Below are positions 10,689 through 19,823 of a stretch of 64,000 nt of DNA, in pieces. A model generated the notes under the pieces. It was not told where the DNA came from, searched no databases, and worked only from the letters and a program-made list of their open reading frames with translations. How positions within the stretch are numbered: position 1 is the stretch's first letter; each line of letters begins with the position of its first letter. The stretch is from Amblyomma americanum (taxonomy: Eukaryota > Arthropoda > Arachnida > Ixodida > Ixodidae). The translations under genes were made by a program, and so were the position numbers. The stretch covers positions 53,035,272-53,099,271 of the forward strand of contig NC_135500.1 in NCBI RefSeq assembly GCF_052857255.1, in the 5' to 3' direction.

Positions 10689-10804
10689 ATTTTAAGCGGG
10701 TGGAAATGACCAGGGTGGCTAAAATCAAGAGAAGAGTAAAATTTCATAAGTTGTGGCTAGGTGGCTTGAGCCACCGCCTGGTATAAAGGGTTCAGCCTTA
10801 TCCT

Positions 10805-11147
10805 GCCATCCATCCATCCATCCGTCCGTCCGTCCGTCCGTCCATCCGCTCGTCCGTCCGTCCATCCATTCATCCATCCATCCATCCATCCATCCATCCT
10901 TCCATCCTTCCATCCATCCATCCACCAACCCACCCATCCATCCATCAATCCATCCATCCACCCGCCCACCCACCCGTCCGTCCGTCCGTCCGTCCGTCCG
11001 TCCGTCCGTCCGTCCGCCCATCCATCCATCCATCCATCCATCCATCCATCCATCCATCCATCCATCCATCCATCCATCCATCCATCCATCCATCCATCCA
11101 TCCATCCATCCATCCGTCCGTCCGTCCGTCCGTCCGTCCGTCCGTTT
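10805..11147. repeat. (CATC)n/(CGTC)n tetranucleotide array at the LINE A 3' end
   Basis: About 343 bp of alternating CATC and CGTC repeats begin right after the LINE A 3' sequence GGTTCAGCCTTATCCTG. The array is open in several frames (Asp-Gly-Trp-Met or Pro-Ser-Ile-His repeats), but these are composition effects and not genes. It is bounded on the right by the start of gypsy C. Confidence 0.9.
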
Positions 11148-11150
11148 GTC

Positions 11151-11878
11151 TGTCACATATATTAATGAGTCAAATAAAATTATGAGGGAAAGAGGTGTGA
11201 AGAAGACGACGTGGATTAACCGAAGACTAAAGAAGATGAAGGAGAAGCATTCGGTGAGGTTTAGATAGATGATTGGTGGAAAAGAGAAGGAGAAGACGAC
11301 GTCAAGGCTTACGTGGACTAACACCAAGGCTATAAAAGGGCGAGGAAGAGCGAGGCATGGGGGGAGGAACAGAGAAGCGGAGGCTCCGGTGGGTGAGGGA
11401 CGCCTCAGCGGGGAGAGAGTGATGCCGGCTACAGCTCCGGTGAGCTCGCGTTCTAAGGCTTCGCACCGTGGACTGCCTATCGTCCCTGAGCCCGTTCCCG
11501 GCAGTCAACGGAGGACGCTACCACCTGCTGCGCCAGGGGTGTCTCCAGCGCTCTTGCCACCCATCCACGTGGTGCCCCCAACGCCAACACCGGCATCACC
11601 TCAACGGGCGCTTGGACCGGGAGCTTGTACGACGCAGCCAGCCACGCCAACCGCAGCACGTCGAACGCCATCTCGACGCCGGCTACTAGAACCATACAAA
11701 GCCGCAGCCGCACCGAACAAACCGCGAGCACGAATGCCGACCACTAACTGTAGAACGCTAGTAGTAGACGCGGGTAGCAGTGTTCCCGGGTAGTGTATAT
11801 TTATAGACTTTGTCTTTTGTGTTAGTTTTGCTATTTAGTTTTGCGTACTAATGTCTGTGTCACGTAGGGTGTATTATT
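11151..11878 (+). repeat. Putative 5' LTR of gypsy C, first part
   Basis: This non-repetitive block between the tetranucleotide array and the LINE B tail has LTR features: a TGTCAC start, a TATA box (11331-11337) inside it, and a GC-rich leader, followed after the LINE B insertion by the U5-like end at 15356-15413. A 174-codon Pro/Ala/Arg-rich frame (11269-11793) runs through it. I see no domain in that frame, and it probably reflects base composition. No second LTR is present for comparison, so the call rests on structure alone. Confidence 0.5.
11331..11337 (+). promoter_or_regulatory. TATA box of the gypsy C LTR
   Basis: TATAAAA followed by GGGCGAGG lies 180 bp inside the putative LTR, in the orientation of the gag gene. 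It is the only strong TATA match near this element and fits an LTR promoter. Confidence 0.5.
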
Positions 11879-12206
11879 TATTTATTTATTTATTATTTAT
11901 TTATTGATACGGCAGGCCAATAAACTGGCCCTAGCAGGAGGGGCAATACAGTAAAAAGTGTGACAATGCAAAACAACAATAAACACTAACGAAAAATAAT
12001 GCTGGGTGTAGCAGTGTTACTCAATGAATACGCTCTGGCACCAGCACAATAACGAACAAAACATGAAGAGTGGCACATGTGAAATAACAAACAGGCGGGC
12101 AATTTTTACTCAGAACAACAGAACTGTTTCTGGGAAAAAAAAAAGGCATCACAAAGTGAAGGAGTTAGGAAATCATAACAGATTGTGAACACTGGTTTTG
12201 TTTCAG

Positions 12207-14939
12207 TTAGTTTATGGAAGAAAGATGTTTTTCCAGCTCTTCTGCAAAGTTTTGTGACTGCAATACATCGACAGGTATAGAATTCCATTCATGTATAGTA
12301 CGCGGAAAGAAACTATTCATATGGGATTTTGTTTTAGAAAATATTGGCGTAAGTGAAAGGTTATGTCTGTGTCTTGTCTGGCGTGAACTTAGAGGTTTTA
12401 CGCAATGAGGCTGCTGAAGTGCGCTTTTTCCATTTATAATGTTATGTAAAAATTGGAGACGACTTATCTTCCGCCTGTTTTCCAGCGTACTGATTTTATT
12501 TGCAAGCATTATTAAAGACGGAGAATCCTCTCTTTTATATTTACTAAAGATGAATCTGATGGCCTTCCTTTGAACACGCTCTAAATTCATTATATTCTTT
12601 TTAGTATGAGGATCCCATACAACTGCTGCATACTCCAGTTTGGAACGGACAAATGTGTTGTATGCTAACATTTTGATATTTGCAGGTGCATTTCTAAGTT
12701 TCCTTTTCAAGAACCACAATTTGCGCAATGCTGCTGAACATGTAATGGAAATATGGTTTGACCAAGAGAGTTTACTGTTGAATGTGAGACCCAAATACTT
12801 GTATTTTTCAACCTCAGATATTATTGTGTTGTTAAGTACATAAGAAAATACACTAGGTTCTTTTTTCCGTGTGACTCGCCGCAAAACTGTTTTGTTTACA
12901 TTGATTTCCATGCACCAAAGTTCACACCAATCACGGATAGCATTAACTGATTCCTGTAAGTAATTGCTGTCGTTCCTGGAAACAATTTTTCTAAAAATGA
13001 CACAGTCATCCGCAAATAAATTAACATGGACATCATCAGGAATTACGTCGACTATATCATTAATATAGATCAAAAATAAAAGTGGTCCTAATACGCTGCC
13101 TCGCGGTACACCAGAAGTTACCTGACGGATATTGGAAGTACATTTGTTTATTTCAACAAATTGCTGTCTATGGCGGAGGTAGGCCTGGATCCATGTTATA
13201 ATATTTGTAGGAAGACCAATGCGCTCTAGTTTGTGGAGTAATTTTCCATGGGGAACCTTATCGAATGCTTTACTAAAATCAAAAAAGAGCATATCGACTT
13301 GCCCGGACGTGTCAAGCACCTGAGAGATTTCATGAACAACTGACACAAGTTGAGTTGTTGTCGACAGTCCCTTTCGAAACCCATGTTGAAATGGAGAGAG
13401 GACATTATGGTCTGTCAAAAACTGACGAATAAAGCCTGCGACAATGTGCTCTAATAATTTGCTGCAAGTGGTCGTTATAGAAATGGGACGATAATTCGAT
13501 ACTGTAAGATGGTCACCCTTTTTATGAATTGGAACAACTCTTGCGGTACGCCAGTCAGATGGTATTTCTCCTAATTGTAATGATAATTTGAAAAAGTCAG
13601 TTAAAAAAACGCATATCTGTTCCGCATACCTTCGTAAAAAAGCATTTGGTATATTATCCGGCCCGGCAGATTTCCTGACATCAATTTTTAAGAGCATATC
13701 CAAAACACCTTGCCTGGAAATCACAATGTCATGTACAAAAGACCTATCATTGTTATGATGTTCAAATTCATCCAGGTCAGAAAACACACTCCAAAAATAA
13801 TCATTGAAGTGTTCGGCAATACTGGAAGCGTCTTCAATTATTTCATCATTAACCTTAATTTTATGGATTGCCTGTTTAGATTGACCTAAAAAACGCCAAA
13901 ACTTCTGTGGGGGATGTGAAATAAAATCAACAAGATCATGACTGAAAAACTTATCTCGGGCTGCTTTCACTTTTGTTAGTAATTCAGTTTTCAATTTTTT
14001 GGAAGACAAACTCTGCCTGCTATGTTTCTTCATTCGCTTTAGTTTTCGCTTAGTTTGGATAATATCTCTGTTTATCCACGGGTTTGATGGAGGTTTCTTG
14101 ACACTTCTCAGTGGAATGAATCTGTTAATGCAATAAGAGGCTATGTCCCTGAACTTTTGCCATGAAAGCTCGACATCATCATGGACAACATTTAGGTATA
14201 GGTCTAAGTAATCGATGATTGATGTATCATCTGCTTTAGCATAGTCCCTAACCTTAAATCGTTCGCGTTGTTTTCTTCTATTCACGTTGATTGTTGATGA
14301 AAAAGAAATTAATTTGTGGTCTGAAATGCCTGCATCAATTTCAGCGGTTCCTTCATGGAAAATTTCACTGAGGAATAAGAGGTCTAGAATATTGTCTCCT
14401 CTGGTAGAAACAGTAATAACCTGTTCAAGACTAAAAGTTAGCATCATATCAATGAGTATATCACAGGAAGGACTGTGCCCATAGCTCCAGTTATTCCATT
14501 TTATTTGAGGAAGATTAAAATCACCAGTTATAATTAAGTTTTTTCCTCTGAATTTCAAAAGGTGATCATATAATTTCTGCATAAAGTGATCATCAGCATT
14601 TGGTGCGCGGTACATAGAACATAGTATGAATGAAAAACCCCAGACAGAGACATTCAAAAACAAGCTTTCGTGGTTATCAATCTGATCTAGTTCTCCTATA
14701 TCAACGCTATTTTTTGCTATAACTGCGACGCCACCACCTCGGGAGAATCTATCTCTTCTAAACAGTTGGTAACCTGGCGAAATTATTTCATCATCCTGCA
14801 CCCCGTCATGCAACCAGGTTTCAGAAATAACGCATATATGAGGATCGTATACTAATAAAAGATCTTGCAGTCTGTCTATTTTGTTGACAATGCTTTGGGC
14901 ATTTAGTGAAAGCAGCCGAAACTGGAAAGACCGTGATTG
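12207..14939 (-). CDS. LINE B ORF2: endonuclease-reverse transcriptase
   Basis: This 910-codon frame has no internal stop. At the N-terminus LLSLNAQSIVNKIDRLQDL and CVISETWLHDG mark the start of the APE-like endonuclease. GGGVAVIAK, LIITGDFNLPQIKW and ISDHKLISF follow. RT motifs are ARVVPIHKKGDHLTVSNYRP, FDFSKAFDKVPH, TSGVPRGSVLGPLLF and NLFADDCVIF, the FADD catalytic box near 13000. The C-terminal thumb-like part has LGLTFNSKLSWSNHI and ERVQRKAIRFIFSKY. There is no obvious ATG at the N-terminus: upstream the frame runs unbroken into the amber codon at 14940-14942 that ends ORF1. The protein would nick chromosomal DNA and copy the LINE RNA at the nick. Confidence 0.9.
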   Translation of the reverse strand, partial: QSRSFQFRLLSLNAQSIVNKIDRLQDLLLVYDPHICVISETWLHDGVQDDEIISPGYQLFRRDRFSRGGGVAVIAKNSVDIGELDQIDNHESLFLNVSVWGFSFILCSMYRAPNADDHFMQKLYDHLLKFRGKNLIITGDFNLPQIKWNNWSYGHSPSCDILIDMMLTFSLEQVITVSTRGDNILDLLFLSEIFHEGTAEIDAGISDHKLISFSSTINVNRRKQRERFKVRDYAKADDTSIIDYLDLYLNVVHDDVELSWQKFRDIASYCINRFIPLRSVKKPPSNPWINRDIIQTKRKLKRMKKHSRQSLSSKKLKTELLTKVKAARDKFFSHDLVDFISHPPQKFWRFLGQSKQAIHKIKVNDEIIEDASSIAEHFNDYFWSVFSDLDEFEHHNNDRSFVHDIVISRQGVLDMLLKIDVRKSAGPDNIPNAFLRRYAEQICVFLTDFFKLSLQLGEIPSDWRTARVVPIHKKGDHLTVSNYRPISITTTCSKLLEHIVAGFIRQFLTDHNVLSPFQHGFRKGLSTTTQLVSVVHEISQVLDTSGQVDMLFFDFSKAFDKVPHGKLLHKLERIGLPTNIITWIQAYLRHRQQFVEINKCTSNIRQVTSGVPRGSVLGPLLFLIYINDIVDVIPDDVHVNLFADDCVIFRKIVSRNDSNYLQESVNAIRDWCELWCMEINVNKTVLRRVTRKKEPSVFSYVLNNTIISEVEKYKYLGLTFNSKLSWSNHISITCSAALRKLWFLKRKLRNAPANIKMLAYNTFVRSKLEYAAVVWDPHTKKNIMNLERVQRKAIRFIFSKYKREDSPSLIMLANKISTLENRRKISRLQFLHNIINGKSALQQPHCVKPLSSRQTRHRHNLSLTPIFSKTKSHMNSFFPRTIHEWNSIPVDVLQSQNFAEELEKHLSSIN

Positions 14940-14942
14940 CTA
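14931..14942 (-). promoter_or_regulatory. Amber codon with CAR-YYA context between ORF1 and ORF2
   Basis: Read on the minus strand the junction is GAA-TAG-CAA-TCA-CGG. The TAG ends ORF1, and the same frame continues as ORF2. The six bases after it, CAATCA, fit CAR-YYA, the context known to promote stop-codon readthrough in tobamoviruses. Readthrough here is an inference; the sequence shows only the frame and the context. Confidence 0.6.
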
Positions 14943-15355
14943 TTCTGCCTGCTCTAGTCTCATTTTTGTGTCAGCCCTTTTTGCAACTAGTTTCCGTGTG
15001 TTGTGTACGTCGTCCCAAATGTACAAGTCGCCGCCAACGCGAATCTTATCATGAACAAGCCAGACCTTTCTGCCGCTATCTTTTTCTTCTTTCGCGCTGT
15101 TCCAAAGTAGTCGGCGCTTGCGCAGCGTGTCTGCGCAGTAATCATTTTGCAAGGATATTCCTGATCCTTTCAGTTTGTGAGCATTCTTCATGAGGGCTTG
15201 TTTTTCAGTGTAATCCTGGAAAAACGCGATGACGGGCCTTCCTGTGGGTCTCTTCCCGAGTCTGTGAATTCTCGCTACTGAAACACAATCTACCCCCACC
15301 TTATCCTTGAAGACGTCTTCAATAACCTTCTCCCGTAGCGTGAGCCCGTGTGGGT
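14943..15355 (-). pseudogene. LINE B ORF1 3' part (RNA-binding ORF1 protein)
   Basis: About 137 codons remain of the ORF1 C-terminal part: VARIHRLGKRPTGRPVIAFF, then LQNDYCADTLRKRRLLWNSA and KVWLVHDKIRVGGDLYIWDD. The pattern resembles the RRM-like region and C-terminal domain of L1-type ORF1 proteins, which coat LINE RNA. The N-terminal part (coiled coil) is missing because the insertion is 5'-truncated. The Met at about 15359 lies in or next to flanking DNA and is not a native start. It shares its frame with ORF2. Confidence 0.75.
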
Positions 15356-15413
15356 ACACCTGTCGCCCAGTCTATTCTTTCGGTCTGAGTGTTCTCCGGA
15401 GAGATCCGTGACA
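15356..15413 (+). repeat. Putative end of gypsy C 5' LTR
   Basis: After the LINE B 5' junction the sequence runs CCTGTCGCCCAGTCTATTC to GTGACA at 15408-15413, the inverted counterpart of the TGTCAC start at 11151. It is followed by TGGTAAGTGGCGAGGC, which could serve as the primer-binding site. Confidence 0.5.
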
Positions 15414-15501
15414 ATGGTAAGTGGCGAGGCTGTGCCAAGAATCATTTCCTTTTTCTGTTTGCTTTGTCTTGGATTTTTCCGATCTCTCGACGGCAGAAAG
15501 T

Positions 15502-16270
15502 ATGGATTTGGCAGGAACGTTAGAACTGGCGCTCAAGCTAGGGTTAAGCAAGGTAGAGGCGATGCGTCTCTGCGACGAGGAGAAAGAAGATGCAAAAAGG
15601 CAGAGAGAGGAAATGGCGCCAGCACGCGCATACGCTCGCGAGGCAGAAGAGCGAGAAGATAAAAGAGCTCGCGAGGCAGAGAGAAGAGCAGAAGAACAGG
15701 AAAAAAGAATGATAGAAAGGGAGAAGGAGTTTATTTTGTGGAGACAGGATCATGTCGCGGGACGATATGAGATCACGGACAATGATCAGCATTCCTTATC
15801 GGGTACAGAATCTCCTAGACCGGCCAGAGTTTGTCCTAGGAAGCTGATGGCCCCTTTCGATGACAAAAGAGATTATCTGAAGGAATATCTGCAACGATTC
15901 GAGCGGATAGCACTGGGGCAAGGCTGGGAGCGCATTGAATGGGCCACGGCATTGAGCATATGTTTAGTCGAAGAGGCGCTGAATTTCTTTGGATGGATGC
16001 CTGCTGCTTATTCCATGGACTACGAGAAAGTCAAAAAGGCACTTCTCTAAAGATTCAAGTTTACAGCAGACGGTTTTCGTGAGAGATTTCGCACCGCGAA
16101 ACCTGGGATTTCTGAAACCGCTAAGCAGTTTTCCTGCAGGCTGAACAATTATTTCCACAGGTGGCTTGATATGTCAAACACAGAAAAGAGTTTTGAAGGG
16201 ATGCGAGACAAGCTGTTCACAGAGCAATTTTTAGCATGTTGCAGTTCAAAGCTAGCGCTATTCCTGAAAG
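15502..16270 (+). pseudogene. Gypsy C gag, N-terminal and capsid part
   Basis: I choose the Met at 15502 (MDLAGTLELALKLGLSKVEA), which opens a highly charged Glu/Arg-rich coiled-coil-like stretch of about 80 residues, a pattern common in Gag of this kind. The capsid block follows (RKLMAPFDDKRDYLKEYLQR, then WATALSICLVEEALNFF). A TAA at 16048-16050 interrupts it. Homology continues in frame past the stop (RFKFTADGFRERF, then ETAKQFSCRLNNYF), so this is a nonsense mutation and not the native end. A frameshift near 16236-16270 moves the rest into another frame. Confidence 0.8.
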
Positions 16271-17114
16271 AAAGTTGTGTTCATTGGAAGAGTTCGCCGA
16301 CACTGCAGACCAATTCCTCGAGGCTCAAGGGCTGATAAATTTGAGTAAGGCGAAGGAGGAAACCCAAAAGGTCCTAGAGACAAATGCGGCAAAACCAAGA
16401 GCATATGGCGGTGCATATAAGCCGCCAGTAAGGTGTTTTCTCTGCGGCAAGGTGGGACACCGTGATTTTGACTGTCGGACAAGTAGCGTTGCACAAAAGA
16501 CACAGGCTGTGTGTCAAGGTTGTAAGAGGAGGGGTCATACTCTGGATGAGTGGCGATACAGAACGCAGGACCAAGCTGCCTGCGTTGTAGATTCGCGGGC
16601 TGAACTTGTAGCACCTCCTGAAATTCCACAGCTGAAGGGAGAGCAAACGCCGCTAGGAAATGAGGCGGGGAGTGGACCACACAAGTCGAAAGCACCAATG
16701 CCGGTGGTGGTTGGGCAAATAGGGGGCCGTCCTATATTGGTGCTTAGAGACAGCGGAGCCAACACAGTTTTGCTTCGGAGAACCATGGTGAAGGACGGGG
16801 AGATTACAGGGGAAGCGTCGGCCGTGACTCTTGTAGATATCACAGCAAGGTACCTTCCTGAAGCCAGGATTCTAGTGTCCACGCCATATTATACTAAACA
16901 GGTAGTGGCAAAATGCATAGACCAAAGCATCTACGATCTCATCTTGGGAAACAATACGGGTGCAAGAAGTCTCGAGGACCCCGATCCCGAGTGGAGGATG
17001 ATCGACGTTAAAGAACAGCCAAAGGAGGAAAGGCCCGCGACAGCTCAGACGGGTGCAGTCAGTTTCTCGTCGGCAGTGGAGACAATAGCTGAAGCGACAG
17101 CCCGAGCAACATAG
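16236..17114 (+). pseudogene. Gypsy C nucleocapsid and aspartic protease
   Basis: This 292-codon frame continues Gag after the frameshift (CSLEEFADTADQFLEAQGL). It contains a CCHC zinc knuckle (CFLCGKVGHRDFDC) and a degenerate second one (CQGCKRRGHTLDEW, last Cys replaced by Trp). The retropepsin is visible as ILVLRDSGANTVLLRR, where DSGA replaces DTGA, and the distal block DLILGNNTGARSL. The frame ends in a TAG at 17112-17114, just before the deletion that removed RT and RNase H. Confidence 0.85.
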
Positions 17115-17138
17115 CGTCCCCTCTCTACTGCTGTTACG

Positions 17139-17333
17139 ATGTGCCTGAGCGTAACACCGGGCGAAATTGCAATTCGGCAAAGAGAAGACTGGAGCTTGAA
17201 AGGCTGCTTCGAAAGAGTCGGTAAAAAAGTGAAAAGAAAGAAGAGTCGTACGTCATTCAAATATCAATTGCTAAATGTTCTGCACAGGGAATGCATATTT
17301 AGCTCAGGAAGGCGGGTCCAACAGCTGATGTGA
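17139..17333 (+). pseudogene. Gypsy C pre-integrase fragment
   Basis: The 64-codon frame (EIAIRQREDWSLKGCFERVG, then HRECIFSSGRRVQQLM) resembles the segment just before the integrase zinc finger in many Ty3/gypsy polyproteins. Its position directly after the protease means that about 2 kb of RT-RNase H was lost. The identification is by general pattern and is less secure than the protease. Confidence 0.5.
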
Positions 17334-17650
17334 AAAGACAGTTTGAAAGGCTTGTTCAGCACTTTGGGAAGTTCCGCGCACGAAGGCCGGCGTCAAGTCA
17401 TTAAGAACAACAAGACCTGCAACATCCAAGAATGGGGTAACATCCCACCCACAAGCGCTTACAATGGCGCTTCCCCGGCAGTGGTGATATGCATTGAAAT
17501 CTCCCACTATAATACTGGGCTGTGAAGTGCTGTCCAGAAGTGACCATAGTCGTGTTGCGTGAAATCTGCTCCGAGGTGGGATGTAGCCACCGATAATAGA
17601 TGTTCTGTGCCCATTCAGGTTCGCAGTTATAGCCTCCAGGAACTGGATGT
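17334..17650 (-). pseudogene. LINE E endonuclease fragment (I-clade-like)
   Basis: The minus strand gives QFLEAITANLNGHRTSIIGG, then YIPPRSRFHATRLWSLL and IIVGDFNAYHHCRGSA, the endonuclease GDFNAxH block of I-type LINEs. WDVTPFLDVAGLVVLNDL follows. The fragment is cut at 17333 by the gypsy C junction, and no RT remains. Upstream sequence to about 18090 may be more of the same element, but I could not confirm it. Confidence 0.7.
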
Positions 17651-18813
17651 TGACCGTACGTCAGGTCTCAGCGAAGACATTTTAGAAAGTTGCTTGGATG
17701 TTCAGCTGCTTCGGATAGAAAGTGCTCATAACCGGAAAGGCGAAAAGGAGAGGCGATATTTGGCTCACATAATGCAAGCGCCGTAGACCGATACTGAAAT
17801 ATCCTCAGTCAGAAGTCCTCTAGGCAGCTTTGCAGACATCGATCATTCCATTGAAATACCAGTGATCGAGAAATTCTCTCTTATATTGATAGTGGTGCCG
17901 ACAGTAGAGCCATGATTGTTTATTGATGTCTCTATAAAGAGCTGCAAAGACCGGTTCCAGGGCGTATAATTTTGAATTGCCCTCGCAGTAGGCGAGTCCA
18001 CACCAGAAGTGATTATTCGTAGGGTGCCTGTCAGTTTTTCAGACGTAACCTTGATTTGGTCATCTGTGGTTGACACTAGGGAACGCATTGGCAGACGCGC
18101 CTCAGAGATTTCAATGCGCGGTGGCCATGCTGCAGAATCGTCCTGAGGGGTCGGAATATTGGGTATTGTGCAGTATCGGTTTCTTCACAGCCGAGTGGTC
18201 TTTATCCTGCTGTTGCGTTGTCGCTTCATTTGCTGTATTGTAGCTTTTCTGCCGCTTTCGTGTGCGCCGTTCTCCAGCGGTGAACCGCAGTGGCTGTTTC
18301 TCTGTGAGGTGAGTATCAAACAAGTACTTAAATATACGAGGTAAACAACTGTAGCAGCTCACGAACTATCTGATTTCCGTCAGCACTGATATTGCAATGA
18401 CGCTGAGTCTACATCTACTCATAAAAACTCCTGCATGAAAAAATTGTTAGATTTGCTTAAACAGCCTGCATAAGAGATCATTTCGCGAATACTCACCTAC
18501 GGGCAGGAACTTAGAGGCTAAAGATAAGACTTGAAATCAAACTGAGGACAGGGTAGCGAACTATCGACTGGAGAATGATAGGTGCAGTGTTAAGAGAAAG
18601 GGAGAGAGCAGAGTTCGTCATGAAAAAGACTCGATGATACTACAGCTGAAATCACGAAGAGGAAATAGGCAAGGGGAGAACATGTAACACGCCAAAATAA
18701 CAAAGCCGATAGTCAGCTAGGTTAACGGAGCAAACTCCAAGACAGGAGAAAGATAGTACGTTGTGACCTAGAGACAAGGCGGCGGATAAGATTACAGAGT
18801 TTTTGAGGTTGAT
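17651..18813. other. No confident feature
   Basis: Short open frames exist on the minus strand (17843-18088 and 18111-18362), but none shows a domain I recognise. The first could be distant LINE sequence upstream of the endonuclease fragment. No repeats are evident. Confidence 0.4.
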
Positions 18814-18827
18814 ATGGCTTCACCTTG

Positions 18828-19020
18828 GTCGGTCGGTCGGTCGGTCGGTCGGTCGGTCGGTCGGTCGGTCGGTCGGTCGGTCGGTCGGTCGGTCGGCCGG
18901 TCGGTCGGTCGGTCGGTCGGTCGGTCGGTCGGTCGGTCGGTCGGTCGGTCGGTCGGTCGGTCGGTCGGTCGGTCGGTCGGTCGGTCGGTCGGTCGGTCGG
19001 TCGGTCGGTCGGTTGGTTGG
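18828..19020. repeat. (GGTC)n microsatellite, about 190 bp
   Basis: Nearly perfect GGTC units, with one GGCC variant near 18896. The Arg-Ser-Val-Gly and Asp-Arg-Pro-Thr open frames across it are artefacts of the repeat. Confidence 0.95.
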
Positions 19021-19249
19021 TTTAAGGGGCTTAACATCCCAAAGCGACTCAGGCTATGAGAGACGTCGTAGTGAAGGTCTCCGGAAATTTCGACCACCGG
19101 GGTTTTTTTAACGTGCACTGACATCGCACAGTAAACTGGTATCTAGAATTTCGCCTTCATCGAAATTCAACCGCCGCGGCCGGGATCGAACCCGCGTCTT
19201 TCGGGTCAGCAGCTGAGCGCCATAACCACTGAACCACAACGGCGGCTTA
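18828..19249 (-). mobile_element. tRNA-derived SINE with expanded (GGTC)n tail
   Basis: The SINE body (19020-19249) lies on the minus strand. It has an A-box-like GTGGTTCAGTGGTTATGG at its start, a B-box-like GGTTCGATCCC and the shared central block. Its GGTT tail passes into an array of GGTC repeats (18828-19020). The 14-bp direct repeats ATGGCTTCACCTTG (18814-18827) and ATGGCTTCATCTTG (19250-19263) enclose SINE plus array, so the array grew inside the insertion. Confidence 0.9.
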
Positions 19250-19263
19250 ATGGCTTCATCTTG

Positions 19264-19823
19264 CGCAAGGCAGGGATAATTAGAGGCCAACGGCCTAGAT
19301 AGCGTAGCTACATAGGCTGGCCCTGATAACGTTTTCAAGAAATCCTGTTTCATATATATATTTATTTATTCATTTTTTAAAGGTGAGAAAGGAACATTAT
19401 TGAGTGGTGGGCAAAGAAGTAGGTATTAACAAGAAGAAAGATGATCATCGATGATTGTGTCTCCGTAATTTAATTTGGTGAGGGTAGCCGCATCTAGCTT
19501 AGGGCTGATTGGAGGAAAAACACAGGTAATATGTTTCGATGCGGGTTTTCAGAGGTTACACAGCATTTGGGTGGCTGTTACGAAAAATGCGTTGAGGGCG
19601 TGTCATAGTTAAAGGTATATTGAATTTATGATGCAAAGAAACACGGGCTTCCACGACAGGCCAATGCAGGAATAGAGAGCTGAATTCTCAATGCGGAAAC
19701 ATTGGTATCGTGAGAGCAGTCAGAAGGGATGATTTTTTCAGAGTGGTTTTGGACAGATTCGAGCATATAAATGAAGTCAGCAAAGTTATGAGTTGTGTTG
19801 ACGTGTTGAATGCTAGAGGTGGG
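19264..19823. other. No feature recognised
   Basis: The stretch is AT-rich, with a TATATATATTTATTTATT run near 19350. No coding or repeat signal that I can name is visible. Confidence 0.4.

Larger units (their letters stand above)
6827..10804 (+). mobile_element. LINE A, decayed non-LTR retrotransposon
   Basis: In order on the plus strand are endonuclease scraps, a linker, RT motifs and a C-terminal Cys/His motif. The 3' end reads directly into a CATC/CGTC tetranucleotide array at 10805. Two SINEs (7691-7958 and 8659-8899) are inserted, and parts of the linker region are duplicated. For instance, the segment near 7587-7690 (TTCTGGAAACATCTAAATAC) recurs near 8425-8530. Every domain is broken. 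The clade is uncertain; an LINE of the CR1/L2/RTE general type is likely. Confidence 0.75.
11879..15355 (-). mobile_element. LINE B, CR1/L2-like non-LTR retrotransposon
   Basis: It lies on the minus strand, with an (AAAT)n tail (11879-11915 as TTTA repeats on the plus strand) and a 5' truncation inside ORF1 at about 15355. It interrupts the LTR of gypsy C; the flanks share the degenerate GGGTGTA/GGGTACA. ORF2 is uninterrupted over 910 codons, making this the best-preserved LINE coding region in the window. RT motifs and gene order place it in the Jockey superfamily, close to CR1/L2. Confidence 0.88.
11151..17333 (+). mobile_element. Ty3/gypsy element C, internally deleted, 5' LTR split by LINE B
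   Basis: A putative 5' LTR runs from TGTCAC at 11151 to GTGACA at 15408-15413, interrupted by LINE B (11879-15355). After it come gag (15502 on), a nucleocapsid with CCHC knuckle, a retropepsin (DSGA) and then a piece of pre-integrase sequence. The whole RT-RNase H region is missing between about 17114 and 17139. The element breaks off at 17333 against an unrelated LINE fragment, so integrase core and 3' LTR are absent. Gag differs strongly from gypsy A/B, so this is another family. Confidence 0.75.

Noticed and set aside
10725..11327. Long open frames encoding Asp-Gly-Trp-Met or His-Pro-Ser-Ile repeats
   Set aside because: They are translations of the CATC/CGTC microsatellite, which is open in several frames because the 4-bp unit has no stop; no flanking gene structure supports them.
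11269..11793. 174-codon Pro/Ala/Arg-rich ORF after a TATA box
   Set aside because: No domain is visible, and the region fits an LTR leader. GC-rich DNA easily gives such frames. I kept the TATA box and LTR as tentative features only.
16236..17114. Domesticated Gag-protease gene
   Set aside because: A stop in the capsid part and a frameshift upstream break it, so there is no sign of maintained coding function.
18792..19124. Arg-Ser-Val-Gly and Pro-Thr-Asp-Arg repeat proteins
   Set aside because: They are the GGTC array read in different frames and joined to SINE sequence.
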